NCBI GenBank assembly: GCA_938048185.1
Contig: CALIVT010000030.1
Span: forward strand, 56,576 to 120,575
From: an uncultured Arenicella sp.
Lineage (GTDB): Bacteria > Pseudomonadota > Gammaproteobacteria > Arenicellales > Arenicellaceae
Direction: 5' to 3'
DNA length: 64,000 bases
Position 1 is the first letter of the stretch; each line of letters begins with the position of its first letter. Below the pieces are notes generated by a model. The model saw nothing but the letters and a program-made list of their open reading frames with translations. It did not search any database and had not been told where the DNA came from. Positions 39,809 to 50,226 of this stretch are shown piece by piece. A program made the position numbers and the translations under genes.

Positions 39809-41125
39809 CTAGCGTCCACTGCGGCTCATAGTCACTAGAACAGTACGCAATACAATGTTGAGATCTAATATGAGGGAGTAGTTCTTGATGTAATAAAGGT
39901 CATATTGCAATTTCTTTAAAGCGTCTTCTTTCGACGCCCCATAAGGGTAACAAACCTGAGCCCAGCCCGACAATCCAGGTTTAACAAGGTGGCGCAAGTC
40001 GTAGTAAGGAATTTCCTTAGTGAGTTCGCCAGTAAACTCGGGCCGCTCAGGTCGAGGTCCAATAAGGCTCATTTCACCTTTTAAAATATTCCAGCATTGT
40101 GGGAGCTCGTCAATTCTCGTTGCCCTTAAAAATCTGCCTAGAGGGAATACTCTAGGATCATTTTTTGACGCCCACCGCGGTCCTTTTTCTTCCGCATCTG
40201 TACGCATTGTCCGAAATTTAAAAAGAGTGAATGTTCGCCCTTGGAGTCCTACTCTGGTTTGTGAGAACAGGCTAGGGCCCTTAGAAGAAATTTTTATTAA
40301 TATAGCAGTCAAGATGCATAGTGGAAATGTGATGACTAGTAGAGTCAGCGCAGTTACGATATCGAAAAAGCGTTTTAAGCGCGTTGTAATGGTGCTGTGC
40401 AGCATCTTGAACCCATCAGCTCTAATGATCCAATTGTTATTAATTTCATTAACTGGAACTAGGAATAAAAAGCTCTCGATAAAGTCAGACAGTGAAAATA
40501 TTGGTATACCGTTTAACCTAGCGTCAATTAACGACAACTGCTCGCTGTCACTAGAAACATGATCGGGAGTCATCACTATGGCATCATAATCTTCTACATT
40601 GACCAATAACGGTAGGTAGTCTAAAGTGAAGCCATGGATGCTATCTTCCATGGCTAGCTGAAGATTTCTCTGCTTTTTCATTGCTCCAACAATAGCTATT
40701 TTTCGTTGGTCGTTATCCATTCGAAATAACTCATTGCAAATTAGCCTAATCAGAATCGAGGCTACGCCGAATATTAGTATCGCGGCGGGAAAAACTCCTC
40801 GCCCAAAAAGTGACGTAAAGTTCTCGGGTCCTGATAAATAGATAAAAATGGTACAGGGTGCCGCTGAAGCTAATACAGTAAAAAATGTCCGCAGTGGAAG
40901 CTTAGGCTTTTCTATCAACGCATAGCTGGTATAGGCGTTACCTAAAAATAAGGACGCCACTATGATTAGGTTCAACCCAATGTATTCGAAACTAAAGAAG
41001 TCTGGTTCCGAGTCTAACCGGTAGAGTGACGCTAGATAAAAAGCAAGCGCTAGTGCTACTGTATCCAATAGAAAGACAACAAACTTGTGCAAGGGCTTAT
41101 AGATCCCTAAGAAAGACTTTCGCAT
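39809..41125 (-). CDS. polyprenyl-phosphate sugar-1-phosphate transferase (PHPT family, WbaP/WcaJ-like)
   Basis: KRFFDIVTALTLLVITFPLCILTAILIKISSKGPSLFSQTRVGLQGRTFTLFKFRTM, LPQCWNILKGEMSLIGPRPERPEF. Confidence 0.94.
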   Translation of the reverse strand: MRKSFLGIYKPLHKFVVFLLDTVALALAFYLASLYRLDSEPDFFSFEYIGLNLIIVASLFLGNAYTSYALIEKPKLPLRTFFTVLASAAPCTIFIYLSGPENFTSLFGRGVFPAAILIFGVASILIRLICNELFRMDNDQRKIAIVGAMKKQRNLQLAMEDSIHGFTLDYLPLLVNVEDYDAIVMTPDHVSSDSEQLSLIDARLNGIPIFSLSDFIESFLFLVPVNEINNNWIIRADGFKMLHSTITTRLKRFFDIVTALTLLVITFPLCILTAILIKISSKGPSLFSQTRVGLQGRTFTLFKFRTMRTDAEEKGPRWASKNDPRVFPLGRFLRATRIDELPQCWNILKGEMSLIGPRPERPEFTGELTKEIPYYDLRHLVKPGLSGWAQVCYPYGASKEDALKKLQYDLYYIKNYSLILDLNIVLRTVLVTMSRSGR

Positions 41126-41137
41126 GTAACTAGGAAT

Positions 41138-42268
41138 CTAAGTGCTTACAGATTGATTAACTGCTCTAGCAATGTCTTCGATTTGTCTGCTTTCTAGGTA
41201 GGGGTGCATTGGTAGGCTTACGATATGATTTGCAATCTTTTCGCTTACAGGGAAGTCGCCCTTCTGGTAACCTAAGTGCTGAAAAGCGGTTGATAGGTGA
41301 ATTGGTATGGGGTAGAAAATAGCGGTTGGAATATTTACAGATGCGAGATCTCTAGTTAAACGCGCCCTATTTTTCACCTGGATAGAATATTGCGCCCAAA
41401 CACTTCCCTGATTATGTGGGATCGTTGGTGTTTTTACTTGCTCGCAAAGTAACGTGCCGTATTGTTTAGCTACATTATTTCTGAGCTGAATCTCCATGTC
41501 GTAAAATTTTAGTTTCTCTATTAGAATTGCAGCTTGAATCGTGTCCATTCTCGCGTTTAACCCTATTCTTTTGTTGTCATATTTGTCTCCCTCGGTGGAT
41601 TGACCATGAACTCTAAGAGATTTCATCATCTTGTAAAGCTCCTCGTCATTCGTGAATATCGCACCGCCGTCACCATAACAACCGAGAGGCTTTGCTGGAT
41701 AAAAGCTAGTTGCCCCGACATGCGCAAGTCCACAAGCTTTTTTGCCATGAAATGGCGCGCCAAAAGATTGAGCTGAATCCTCAATCACGAAAAGTTGATG
41801 CTTATCCGCAACACTATTGATTTTATTGAAATCAGCTGCAATACCAAATAAATTTACCGGCATAATCGCTTTCGGCCTTAGAGATCCATGGGATTTCACA
41901 TCAGATATTTTCCTCTCTAGGTCAATCGGGTCTAGGTTGTATGTTTCAGGGTCTATATCTACGAACACTGGAGTTGCACCAATTAAAGATATGGCTTCGG
42001 CTGACGCGAAGAAAGTGAACGGAGTGGTAAATACCGCGTCGCCTTTGGTAAGCCCTCTGGCCATAAGAGGTAACACTAGTGCATCTGTGCCGCTTGAGCA
42101 GGCGAGTACGTGTTTCACTCCTATGTAGTCTGCAAGAGCTGATTCTAAAATTGCGACTTCAGGCCCCATTATATATTGGCCGTGGTCTAGCACGGCATGA
42201 ATAGCATGATCTATAGCACTTTTGTGGATGTTGTATTGTGCTCCTAGATTTATAAACGGAATTGTCAT
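41138..42268 (-). CDS. DegT/DnrJ/EryC1/StrS sugar aminotransferase
   Basis: SSGTDALVLPLMARGLTKGDAVFTTPFTFFASAEAI, VIEDSAQSFGA, TSFYPAKPLGCYGDGGA. Confidence 0.94.
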   Translation of the reverse strand: MTIPFINLGAQYNIHKSAIDHAIHAVLDHGQYIMGPEVAILESALADYIGVKHVLACSSGTDALVLPLMARGLTKGDAVFTTPFTFFASAEAISLIGATPVFVDIDPETYNLDPIDLERKISDVKSHGSLRPKAIMPVNLFGIAADFNKINSVADKHQLFVIEDSAQSFGAPFHGKKACGLAHVGATSFYPAKPLGCYGDGGAIFTNDEELYKMMKSLRVHGQSTEGDKYDNKRIGLNARMDTIQAAILIEKLKFYDMEIQLRNNVAKQYGTLLCEQVKTPTIPHNQGSVWAQYSIQVKNRARLTRDLASVNIPTAIFYPIPIHLSTAFQHLGYQKGDFPVSEKIANHIVSLPMHPYLESRQIEDIARAVNQSVST

Positions 42269-42548
42269 TCTTACTGTCGTATTGAGTATAAACGTTGGAA
42301 TAAAATGTCTAAGCTGAAATTAGAGAAGAAAGATGGACTTAGATAATGGCTCCTCCAAAAATCAGACTAGCCTATCAGGCTTCTCTGCGTCGAGAGACTA
42401 TTTTAGCCTCTAGCTTTCTTGACTGGCGTTTAAACTCAAAACTTGGTGGGAGTAGTAGGCTTAGACAAAATCGAGGCACGTAGGCTCGTTGTACACTAGG
42501 TTTTAAAGGGCTCAGTCTTGATTTTTTTAAAGTCGGAAAACACGTTAT

Positions 42549-42586
42549 AAAAAAACCGCAAATGGTTTTATAAGCCATTTGCGGTT
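42549..42586 (-). terminator. Rho-independent terminator for the minus-strand gene 42681-43025
   Basis: AACCGCAAATGG...CCATTTGCGGTT perfect 12-bp stem followed on the minus strand by T7. Confidence 0.85.
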
Positions 42587-42680
42587 CATGCTTTCCAGCC
42601 TCTGAGGGCGAGATTACGTTTTTTCCCTTTATATTCGGGGCGCATTCAATGTTATCTGGTCTTAATGCGCATGTATAAAA

Positions 42681-43025
42681 TTAGCCCGCTAGGAACATAT
42701 TTCTTACTTCACATGTTGGACTAGCATTCTGAGAGCGGATGAAAATATCCGACCCGCCAGCAAATGCTGTTAGCGCCATTGCATAGTAGTTTTTGAATTG
42801 AGTGTTTTCGGCTCGAACAACCATGAAATTTGATGCAGCAGTACAGCCAGTGTCGCGGACGTCTAGGCCATCGAACGAAAGGAATAGATCCCCGCCATCG
42901 TTTATAAGTACACGAGCCAACGTGCCGGTACAAGACTGGGTACTTGATACACACATAGCGTTTGCTGCACCCGCAACTGTTAGACTAGATACCATTGTCA
43001 AAGCGACTAAAGTTTTTCTTAACAT
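42681..43025 (-). CDS. small secreted cysteine-containing protein of unknown function
   Basis: Signal peptide MLRKTLVALTMVSSLTVAGAANA; four Cys after cleavage; own terminator. Confidence 0.8.
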   Translation of the reverse strand: MLRKTLVALTMVSSLTVAGAANAMCVSSTQSCTGTLARVLINDGGDLFLSFDGLDVRDTGCTAASNFMVVRAENTQFKNYYAMALTAFAGGSDIFIRSQNASPTCEVRNMFLAG

Positions 43026-43611
43026 AATTTATCCTGAAAGTAATGAGATCGTTTTTTAAGGTCCTAAATATTTAGACCAGATTTTATTGATTGGCAAGCG
43101 AGACATCAACGTTCGCTCGGCGTACTATGACAACCTTATTAAATAAAAAAGTAAATGTGTTTTTTTATTTAATTTAGCCACCCGTTTACAATTTTAGCCT
43201 CTGGTTCAGTTAAAATCAAATTAATAAACGGGCAGAAGGCTGACATACAATGCCGGTCGTTAATTAGATGTAGAGTGCCAGAAATTGCCACGCCTTAACT
43301 TATTGATTTTTATTGATAATGTCTATTTGAATTAGTGGTGAAGCGTAACTAATTAGATCAAAATTTAGCTTAGAGTATATTAGTCATATTTTGTGACAAG
43401 TTTTGCAGTCAGCGACGTCGTGCTGATTATTCAACCGTGTGACCCAAATATAGTTGTTGTGTTGATATACAAAATAAGTATTATGCGGGCTTTCAAAGGT
43501 TGTTGGAAACTTGATCAGACAGTTGATTATTAGTGGTACTTTTTAGTTGAAAACCATTAAATCTAGACTTTCCACACGCTAACTTAAAAAGTTTGGACTA
43601 TTAAATAGAGC

Positions 43612-44238
43612 ATGTCATTAAATTTTGTCGATGGAAAAATAGGTTGTAACGCTTCAATTGCTGAGAACGTAGTAATCGGTGAAGGCGCAAGTAATAAAAG
43701 CGCGCTCTCGCAAGTTGGAGACAACTGCACAATAAGGTCTAATAGTATTTTATATCACTCGGTGAAAGTGGGTGACTACTTTCAAACAGGCCACAATGTG
43801 GTTGTTCGAGAGAAAACAATAATTGGCAATCATGTGGTGCTTGGGACCAACACCGTTGTTGACGGAAATGTAGAAATAGGTGATTTCGTTAAAATTGAAA
43901 CGAATTGTTATATACCTACACACGTTAAAATCGGCTCACGAGTCTTCTTCGGGCCGGGCGTGATTTTAACTAACGATAAGCTGCCGTTGAAACAGCGAGC
44001 AAGCTACGAACCCATCGGTCCAATAATTGAAGACGGAGTGACCCTCGGCGCTGGAGTTATCGTTATGCCCGGCGTTACGATAGGTGAGGGTAGCTTTGTG
44101 GCCGCTGGCGCTATTGTAACTAAAGACGTTACACCGCAATCTTTTGTGATCGGTAAAGCTGCGAGCTCTCAAAATGCTCCTGAAATCCTAAAGGAAAAAA
44201 ATATCGCCCTTTCATGGATGAAGTATATAGATGAATAA
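43612..44238 (+). CDS. left-handed beta-helix (hexapeptide) sugar acyltransferase
   Basis: Hexapeptide repeats VVIGEGA, IIGNHVVLGTNTVVDGNVEIGDFVKI, GVTLGAGVIVMPGVTIGEGSFVAAGAIVTKDV. Confidence 0.93.
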   Translation: MSLNFVDGKIGCNASIAENVVIGEGASNKSALSQVGDNCTIRSNSILYHSVKVGDYFQTGHNVVVREKTIIGNHVVLGTNTVVDGNVEIGDFVKIETNCYIPTHVKIGSRVFFGPGVILTNDKLPLKQRASYEPIGPIIEDGVTLGAGVIVMPGVTIGEGSFVAAGAIVTKDVTPQSFVIGKAASSQNAPEILKEKNIALSWMKYIDE

Positions 44239-45250
44239 ATTAAAAATAGGTATTGTGGGTTGTGGTAAGCAGGCGCCGAAACATATTTCAGGACTGTTAT
44301 CTGCGACCAATGCAAAGGTAAGCATTGTCGTCGCTGACCTAAGCCAAGATGCGGCTAGAGACCTTGCAGAGAAATTCGATGTAGAACTCGCCGACTCAGT
44401 AGACTCTTTATTCGAAATGGCTGACATTGATGCTATTGATGTCTGCACACCTGTTCCTTTTCACTATGATCTTTGTTTGCGTTCCATGCGTTTAGGCAAG
44501 CACATATTTTGTGAGAAGCCGCTGGTAACTAGTCTTGAGCAAGCGCAAGAATTGGAACGAGTCAGAGCAGAGCAAGATGTTGTTGGAATGGTTGGCTATT
44601 TGTATCGCTTCGCTCCTATGTTGTCTTCGTTCAAAGGATATTTAGCGAATAAGGCATTTAGTTCTTCTTTCGGTGAGCCGTTGGTTGCAAACTTTAGGAT
44701 TGGCGGGCGAGGTTCGCACCAAGTTTGGAAACATAAGAAAGAAACTGGAGGTGGCGCGATTAATGAAATGCTTGTGCACATGCTTGATCTTGCGATGTGG
44801 TATTTCGGTCCCCCAGATACTTTAGACGTTTTATATTGTGACCAATTGCTTCCCTCACGCATAATTGGTGGCGAGTTAGCTGAGGTAGACGCAGAAGATA
44901 TCGTCCAAGTTAAACTTACAACGCAGTCAGGAGTCTTGGTCAATATTCAAGCTGACATGTTGACTCCTAGCTTCACTCAATTTGTAGAAGTTCAGGGTAC
45001 TAAGGGTACTTTTTGTGGTTCTATTCAGCCCACCTATAATTCTTACTTGTTTTTAGAGGAGAAATTTGAAGACTTCAATAAAGGTATGAATAAACTAGAG
45101 AGCAAACCGTCTAACTTGTTTGAAATACAAATGGGACAGTTTGTCGACTCGATTATTGATCGTAATAATTCCGTCTCCTCAACCATCGAGGATTCAGTTA
45201 ACCTAATAAGGGTCATGGACCAAATCAATACGCACAGCTATGAACATTAA
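44231..45250 (+). CDS. Gfo/Idh/MocA-family oxidoreductase
   Basis: KIGIVGCGKQAPKHISGL, DVCTPVPFHYDLCLRSMRLGKHIFCEKPLV; 8-nt overlap with preceding ORF. Confidence 0.93.
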   Translation: MNKLKIGIVGCGKQAPKHISGLLSATNAKVSIVVADLSQDAARDLAEKFDVELADSVDSLFEMADIDAIDVCTPVPFHYDLCLRSMRLGKHIFCEKPLVTSLEQAQELERVRAEQDVVGMVGYLYRFAPMLSSFKGYLANKAFSSSFGEPLVANFRIGGRGSHQVWKHKKETGGGAINEMLVHMLDLAMWYFGPPDTLDVLYCDQLLPSRIIGGELAEVDAEDIVQVKLTTQSGVLVNIQADMLTPSFTQFVEVQGTKGTFCGSIQPTYNSYLFLEEKFEDFNKGMNKLESKPSNLFEIQMGQFVDSIIDRNNSVSSTIEDSVNLIRVMDQINTHSYEH

Positions 45251-46337
45251 TATTGCCGAGATAAAACTTACTAAAGAAGAGATTAACGCCGCGATTGGTG
45301 TACTTGAATCTGGCGGCTTGCGCCAAGGCCCTCATTGCGCTGCGTTTGAAAAAGAATTCGCAGAGTATGTAGGCACCTCTTATTGTTTGACTAATGCCAA
45401 TGGCTCCGCAGCATTGCACATGGCCTACGAAGCAATTCTAGAGCCAGGCGATGAAGTGCTTGTTCCTTCATTTACGTTTATCGCCACCGCCAGCATGTTG
45501 GAATTTGTTGGTGCTAAGCCAATTATCTGCGATGTTGACCCAGACACCTTTCTTTTAGACTTAGATAGCGCGGCCCAGAAAATAACCGCCAAAACTAAGG
45601 CTATTTCTTTTGTACATTTATTTGGTAATAGTGGTGATATCGACCAGGTATTAGCGTTTGCTGCGAAGCATGACTTAAAAGTCATATGGGACAGTGCACA
45701 AGCCCATGGTACTGAATACAAAGGCAAAGATATCGGAGCATATGACGGTCTTGTTTGTTGGTCTTTTTATCCGTCTAAGAACATGTTTGTCGGTGAAGGC
45801 GGTATGGTCTCGACAAAAGACAAAGACCTTTATCAGCACATGATGAACTTTCGTCAGCACGGAGCAACCGGTAAGTATTTGCACACCCAGCTTGGTTTGA
45901 ATTATCGAATGACGGATGTCGAAGCCGCAATTGGGCGCGAACAGCTCAAGCGGTTGCCGACCATGATTGCGACGCGCCGAGCTAATGCGGCTGTTTTGCG
46001 CGCTGGGTTAGAGGGGGTGCCAGGTTTGAAGGTGCAAGCGCAGACTGAAAACAGTTCTCACTCTTACCATCAATTTTGTATCACACTTGATCCGAAAGTA
46101 GCGAAGCTTAATCGTGATCAATTTGCTGAAGCGCTTTCAGAGAAGGGTATCTCGAGCGGTATACACTACCCTCGAGGCTTGCACCAGCAACCAATCTTCA
46201 TGGAAAAATACGGTACACAGTCATTACCTGTCACTGAATGGTTAAGCGAAAATATTATCGCTTTACCAGTGCATCACGGGATGACTGTCGATGAAGCCGC
46301 GTATGTTGTAACTGCGATCAAGGAAATTTTACTTTAG
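45240..46337 (+). CDS. DegT/DnrJ/EryC1/StrS sugar aminotransferase
   Basis: NANGSAALHMAYEAILEPGDEVLVPSFTFIATASML, WDSAQAHGTEY, CWSFYPSKNMFVGEGGMV. Confidence 0.94.
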   Translation: MNINIAEIKLTKEEINAAIGVLESGGLRQGPHCAAFEKEFAEYVGTSYCLTNANGSAALHMAYEAILEPGDEVLVPSFTFIATASMLEFVGAKPIICDVDPDTFLLDLDSAAQKITAKTKAISFVHLFGNSGDIDQVLAFAAKHDLKVIWDSAQAHGTEYKGKDIGAYDGLVCWSFYPSKNMFVGEGGMVSTKDKDLYQHMMNFRQHGATGKYLHTQLGLNYRMTDVEAAIGREQLKRLPTMIATRRANAAVLRAGLEGVPGLKVQAQTENSSHSYHQFCITLDPKVAKLNRDQFAEALSEKGISSGIHYPRGLHQQPIFMEKYGTQSLPVTEWLSENIIALPVHHGMTVDEAAYVVTAIKEILL

Positions 46338-46634
46338 TTGACGTTAAGACAAGTCTGTTTGGTGTCTAACTATTGGTTAGGCACCAAATCTAAGAAAATT
46401 TACCTTACTAAGATGGGTCTAAATAATTGTTTTTATTGAGTTTTTTATTAAATTGTATTGCGCGCTTGCTGATTATCTTAAGATAGATTTCTAAGAGACG
46501 ATCGAGCGATTACTACTTCAGTAGCCCCATCTTCAGCCACAAAAATCGTTGAAAAAGCGATTCACGTGTTGTGGGTCTATAAACACATTAACCCAAGCGG
46601 CCTTTGCCCATCGATCTTAAGCTGGTCATTCTCA

Positions 46635-47540
46635 CTACAAGCACACCATCGACACTTTACTGCCTCCATGCTCGATTGGAAAACAAAGGTCATTGGAGTC
46701 ACTGATCGAAAAGTTCAAAACATAATCGTCACCTGAGACACCGTCTCCATTGCCGTCCAAACCTCGACCAAATATATCCGTAATGACCGTAGGCGCACTG
46801 CTACCACAAACTAATAAGCTGTAGTCACTTGCAGGTAAAGACTGACCATTATTCAAATCTAGCCGAGTGAATAACCCACTATCAGAATAGCCCGCCTTAT
46901 CGATCACAACGACAATATCATCACCCTGCAAACCTAATAAACAAGCATTCGATGAATTGCTTTCAATTACACCATCTAGCCCGGGTCGAATTAGACGGTA
47001 AAGTGTCTCGTCACTCACATCACCTATCACTGCAGCATCGCCTGGTGGGTTAAATACATTCATCGAAAACCGCACTCTGAACAAAGGTTGGGCATTATTA
47101 GAATTGCCGCCCTCGCGCAGGTCCCTGTTGCTATTACCAATGCGCACACCAACTATTTCAACAGGCTGATTTTCCCCGACAAATTCGAAAGCGCCTACGT
47201 CGCAAATATTGCCCCGAATCACGCCGCGCTGATCGAGCTGTTCGCAGCTAGCTGGGTCGCCGCTATTGCGCGCTGGGCTGTTTACTTTAATAGCGTGAGT
47301 CTGTGCTAAGCCGCCATTATCAGCCAATGGCTCTAACTCCGGATCAACTGACCGAGCATTAGTAATACATCGACTGGCTTCGATAATGCTATCAGGGCCG
47401 GCAATAAACGTACCTCTTCGACTACAGCCACTGCCATTGATCGTATTCGTAATAATGCTATTGGTTAGCACTACGGTGACATCGGGTCTCGCTCCGATGC
47501 CACCGTCTCTTGAACTACTGCTCCTACAGACACACGTGCG
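46635..47540 (-). pseudogene. 3' fragment of a choice-of-anchor-Q-like secreted protein (ORF 46635-47471 plus upstream open frame)
   Basis: DPELEPLADNGGLAQTHAIKVNSPARNSGDPASC...DQRGVIRGNICDVGAFEF; frame upstream closes at 47541-47543 with no signal peptide. Confidence 0.7.
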
Positions 47541-50192
47541 CTAAACTATTATTTTTTGACCGTACCGGGAAGCACATTTCATCCGTCGCGCTGGACGGAC
47601 TGAGAGTGAAGTTAAGTACATAGTCACCGCCCGCAGCTCCATCGATATCGCCGTCAAGCGGCATCGCATCACTATTTCTGATGGATGATTGGGTGCTCCC
47701 GCACACCAATAAACTGTAATCGCCCAACGGCAAGCTTACACCATCGTTAACCGATACAGATGCGACCCTAACATTGCTTACATACGAAACACTATTAATC
47801 TCAATGCTTACGTCGTCGCCCTGTAAACCCATAAGGCAGCCATCATTTACATTACTTTCGATGACTCCATCTAAGCCGGAGCTGATTAAACGATAGTTAG
47901 ATGTATCCGTGACGTCGCCGGGAACTTGGCCGTCGCCAAAGGGGTTACTAACAGGGGATGAAAACCTAAGGTTGAACTCGGCTGAGCGCACCATTGTTTC
48001 GTCACCAGAAAATAAGTCAACATCGCCAAATTGCAGCTGTGATACCCGCGGTGGTATGTCATATACATAAGCCGCGCCGACATTAGTACCTGCATCAACC
48101 TCATCTACAAAGTCGGCGCCAACGAGAATACGGAAACCGTTTCCGATTGCAGTTCCTCGCCCAAAACGGTCATTAGCGCTGGGATCTGGGGCTTGTAGTT
48201 TGATGAGCTCTCGCCAGTTGTTGAACTGATCTCGAGCGAACACATAGGCAGAGCCAGCATCCACACCGCCGTCATCGTCTTTAAATGAACCGACCACTAA
48301 TGTGGCATCGGATAGTGCTAGAGAACGCCCAAAACGATCATCGGCTGCACCATCGCTTGGTTTAATAATTCTGAGCTGGCCCCAATTGCTATCGCCACCT
48401 TTATCACGGCCATACAGATAGACCGAACCCGACTGGTCGCCATTATCGTCATCAAGATAAGCTGACACCGCGATGGTGTCTTTAAAACCGGAGACTGCAA
48501 AGCCAAAGGCATCTCCGGCCAAACCGTCACTTGGTACTAATTTCTTTACTTCACCCCAATTATCACTACCACCGGAATTCCGTTCGTAAACATACGCCGC
48601 TCCTGGTACTAAGGCATCATAGCCGCCGTCTGCACCAATCACGATGGTATTGCCGAACAATTATACTGAAATACCAAACAGCTCGTTGCTTAAGCCGTCG
48701 CTGGCGATGAGCTTTCTAACTTCGCCCCATTTATTGGGCCCACCTTCATTACGTTCAAACACGTATGCCGAACCAGACTTGCTGCCATTGTCGTTATCGA
48801 AAAAAGCACCGGCCACCAAGGTATTGCGTTCTAGACTGATCGATTGCCCTAAGCGATCTGCCGCTGCGCCATCGCTTGCCAATAGTTTGGCGGCTTGTGG
48901 CCACTGTTCGAGGCCACGTTCAAATATGTAAATTGCGCCCGAATTAGAACCATTTTCGTCCTCGGTATAAGCGCCTACCGCTAAGGTGTTTCGGTACAAA
49001 GACACTGAGCGGCCAAAGAAATCGCCAGCCTGTGCGTCCAGAGCGGTAACTTTATCAACAAGGCGCCATGAATCAGTAGGTAGACGTTTACGCAGGATTG
49101 AGACTGAACCCGCATCTGGCGCTACTAGAGGGTCTCTAAAAGCGCCCACCGCCGCAAATTCACCGTCCACCGAAACGCTATAGCCAAAACGGCTTCCTGA
49201 AAAATCGATGAAATCGTCTATTTTTTGCGCTTGATTCCAGCTTCCATTGGTACTATCTCGTTGAAACAAGTAGGCTGCGCCGGGCGGGGTCAATATGCCA
49301 ATAGATAAATGTCGACCAATCACCATGAAATTACCGTCGATTGCCACTGAACGTCCAAAGCCAGCGCCAGGCAGGCCGTCATTATCGATAATTTTAGCAA
49401 CTTCCCCCCAGTTTTCTTGTCCGCCAACATCACGGCTAAACCCATAAACAGCACCTGAGCCGTTACTACCAGGGTTGGTGACGGCGCCTTGGCTAAAGTA
49501 GTCGCCAATAACTAACAAGTCATCGGCGATGACAATCGAGGAGAATCCAAAACGATTTGAGCTGTCATCGACTTCTATTTTTTTAACTTCGCCCCACTCA
49601 TTAACGCCTCCAAAATTCCGCAAGTATACAAAAGCAGCTCTTTGAGAAAACGGAGCGGAAACAACCACCGTATCACCATCAATAGCAACGCTGGAAGCAA
49701 AATTATCTCTCAGTTTAGGGTTGCTGGATTGTAGCTTTTTGACCTCACCCCAATTATTACTACCGCCAAAATTTTCGTCATAGATATACGCCGCACCAGC
49801 GTCTAACTCCAAGGTATCGCTAAGCCTGGCGCCAACCACGATGGTTCCATCGAAGATGGCTACATCATTCCCAAAAGCATCATTTTTCTGTCCATCAGAA
49901 GCAATCAGTGTTTTGATTTGCCCCCAGTTGTTCACACCGCCAACATCCTTTTTGAACACAAAGGCTGAACCAGATTTTGAATCATTGAGGTCAGTACCTG
50001 TGGCGCCCACCACTAGCACATCCCCTGAGATCGCAACTGACCGACCGAAGTTATCGCCGCCTCGCAGGCCAATAGGCGACAATTGTTTTAGCTTGCGTTG
50101 TCTTGACTGTTCGCCGACAAGGCATAGTTCATCGAGGTAACGTTAAGTGTCAGTACTATGACCGTAAGCCTAATTAGCGGTATTTTTAGTAT
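47524..50192 (-). pseudogene. secreted FG-GAP/beta-propeller repeat protein, disrupted (ORFs 48661-50082 and 47524-48660)
   Basis: Repeated GD(x)FGxSVAIxGDTLVVGA...SAYVFxRxxGGxNNWGEVKKL; in-frame TAA at 48661-48663; signal peptide found in a different frame at 50091-50192. Confidence 0.85.
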
Positions 50193-50226
50193 TTATGTCG
50201 TAACTGATACTAGCTGTGTGTGAGGC

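Noticed and set aside
40020-40562. 180-aa plus-strand ORF antisense to the sugar transferase gene
   Set aside because: The opposite strand encodes an unambiguous PHPT transferase; the antisense ORF has no recognisable domain.
49841-50140. 99-aa plus-strand ORF antisense to the FG-GAP gene start
   Set aside because: Shadow frame of the repeat protein gene; no independent support.
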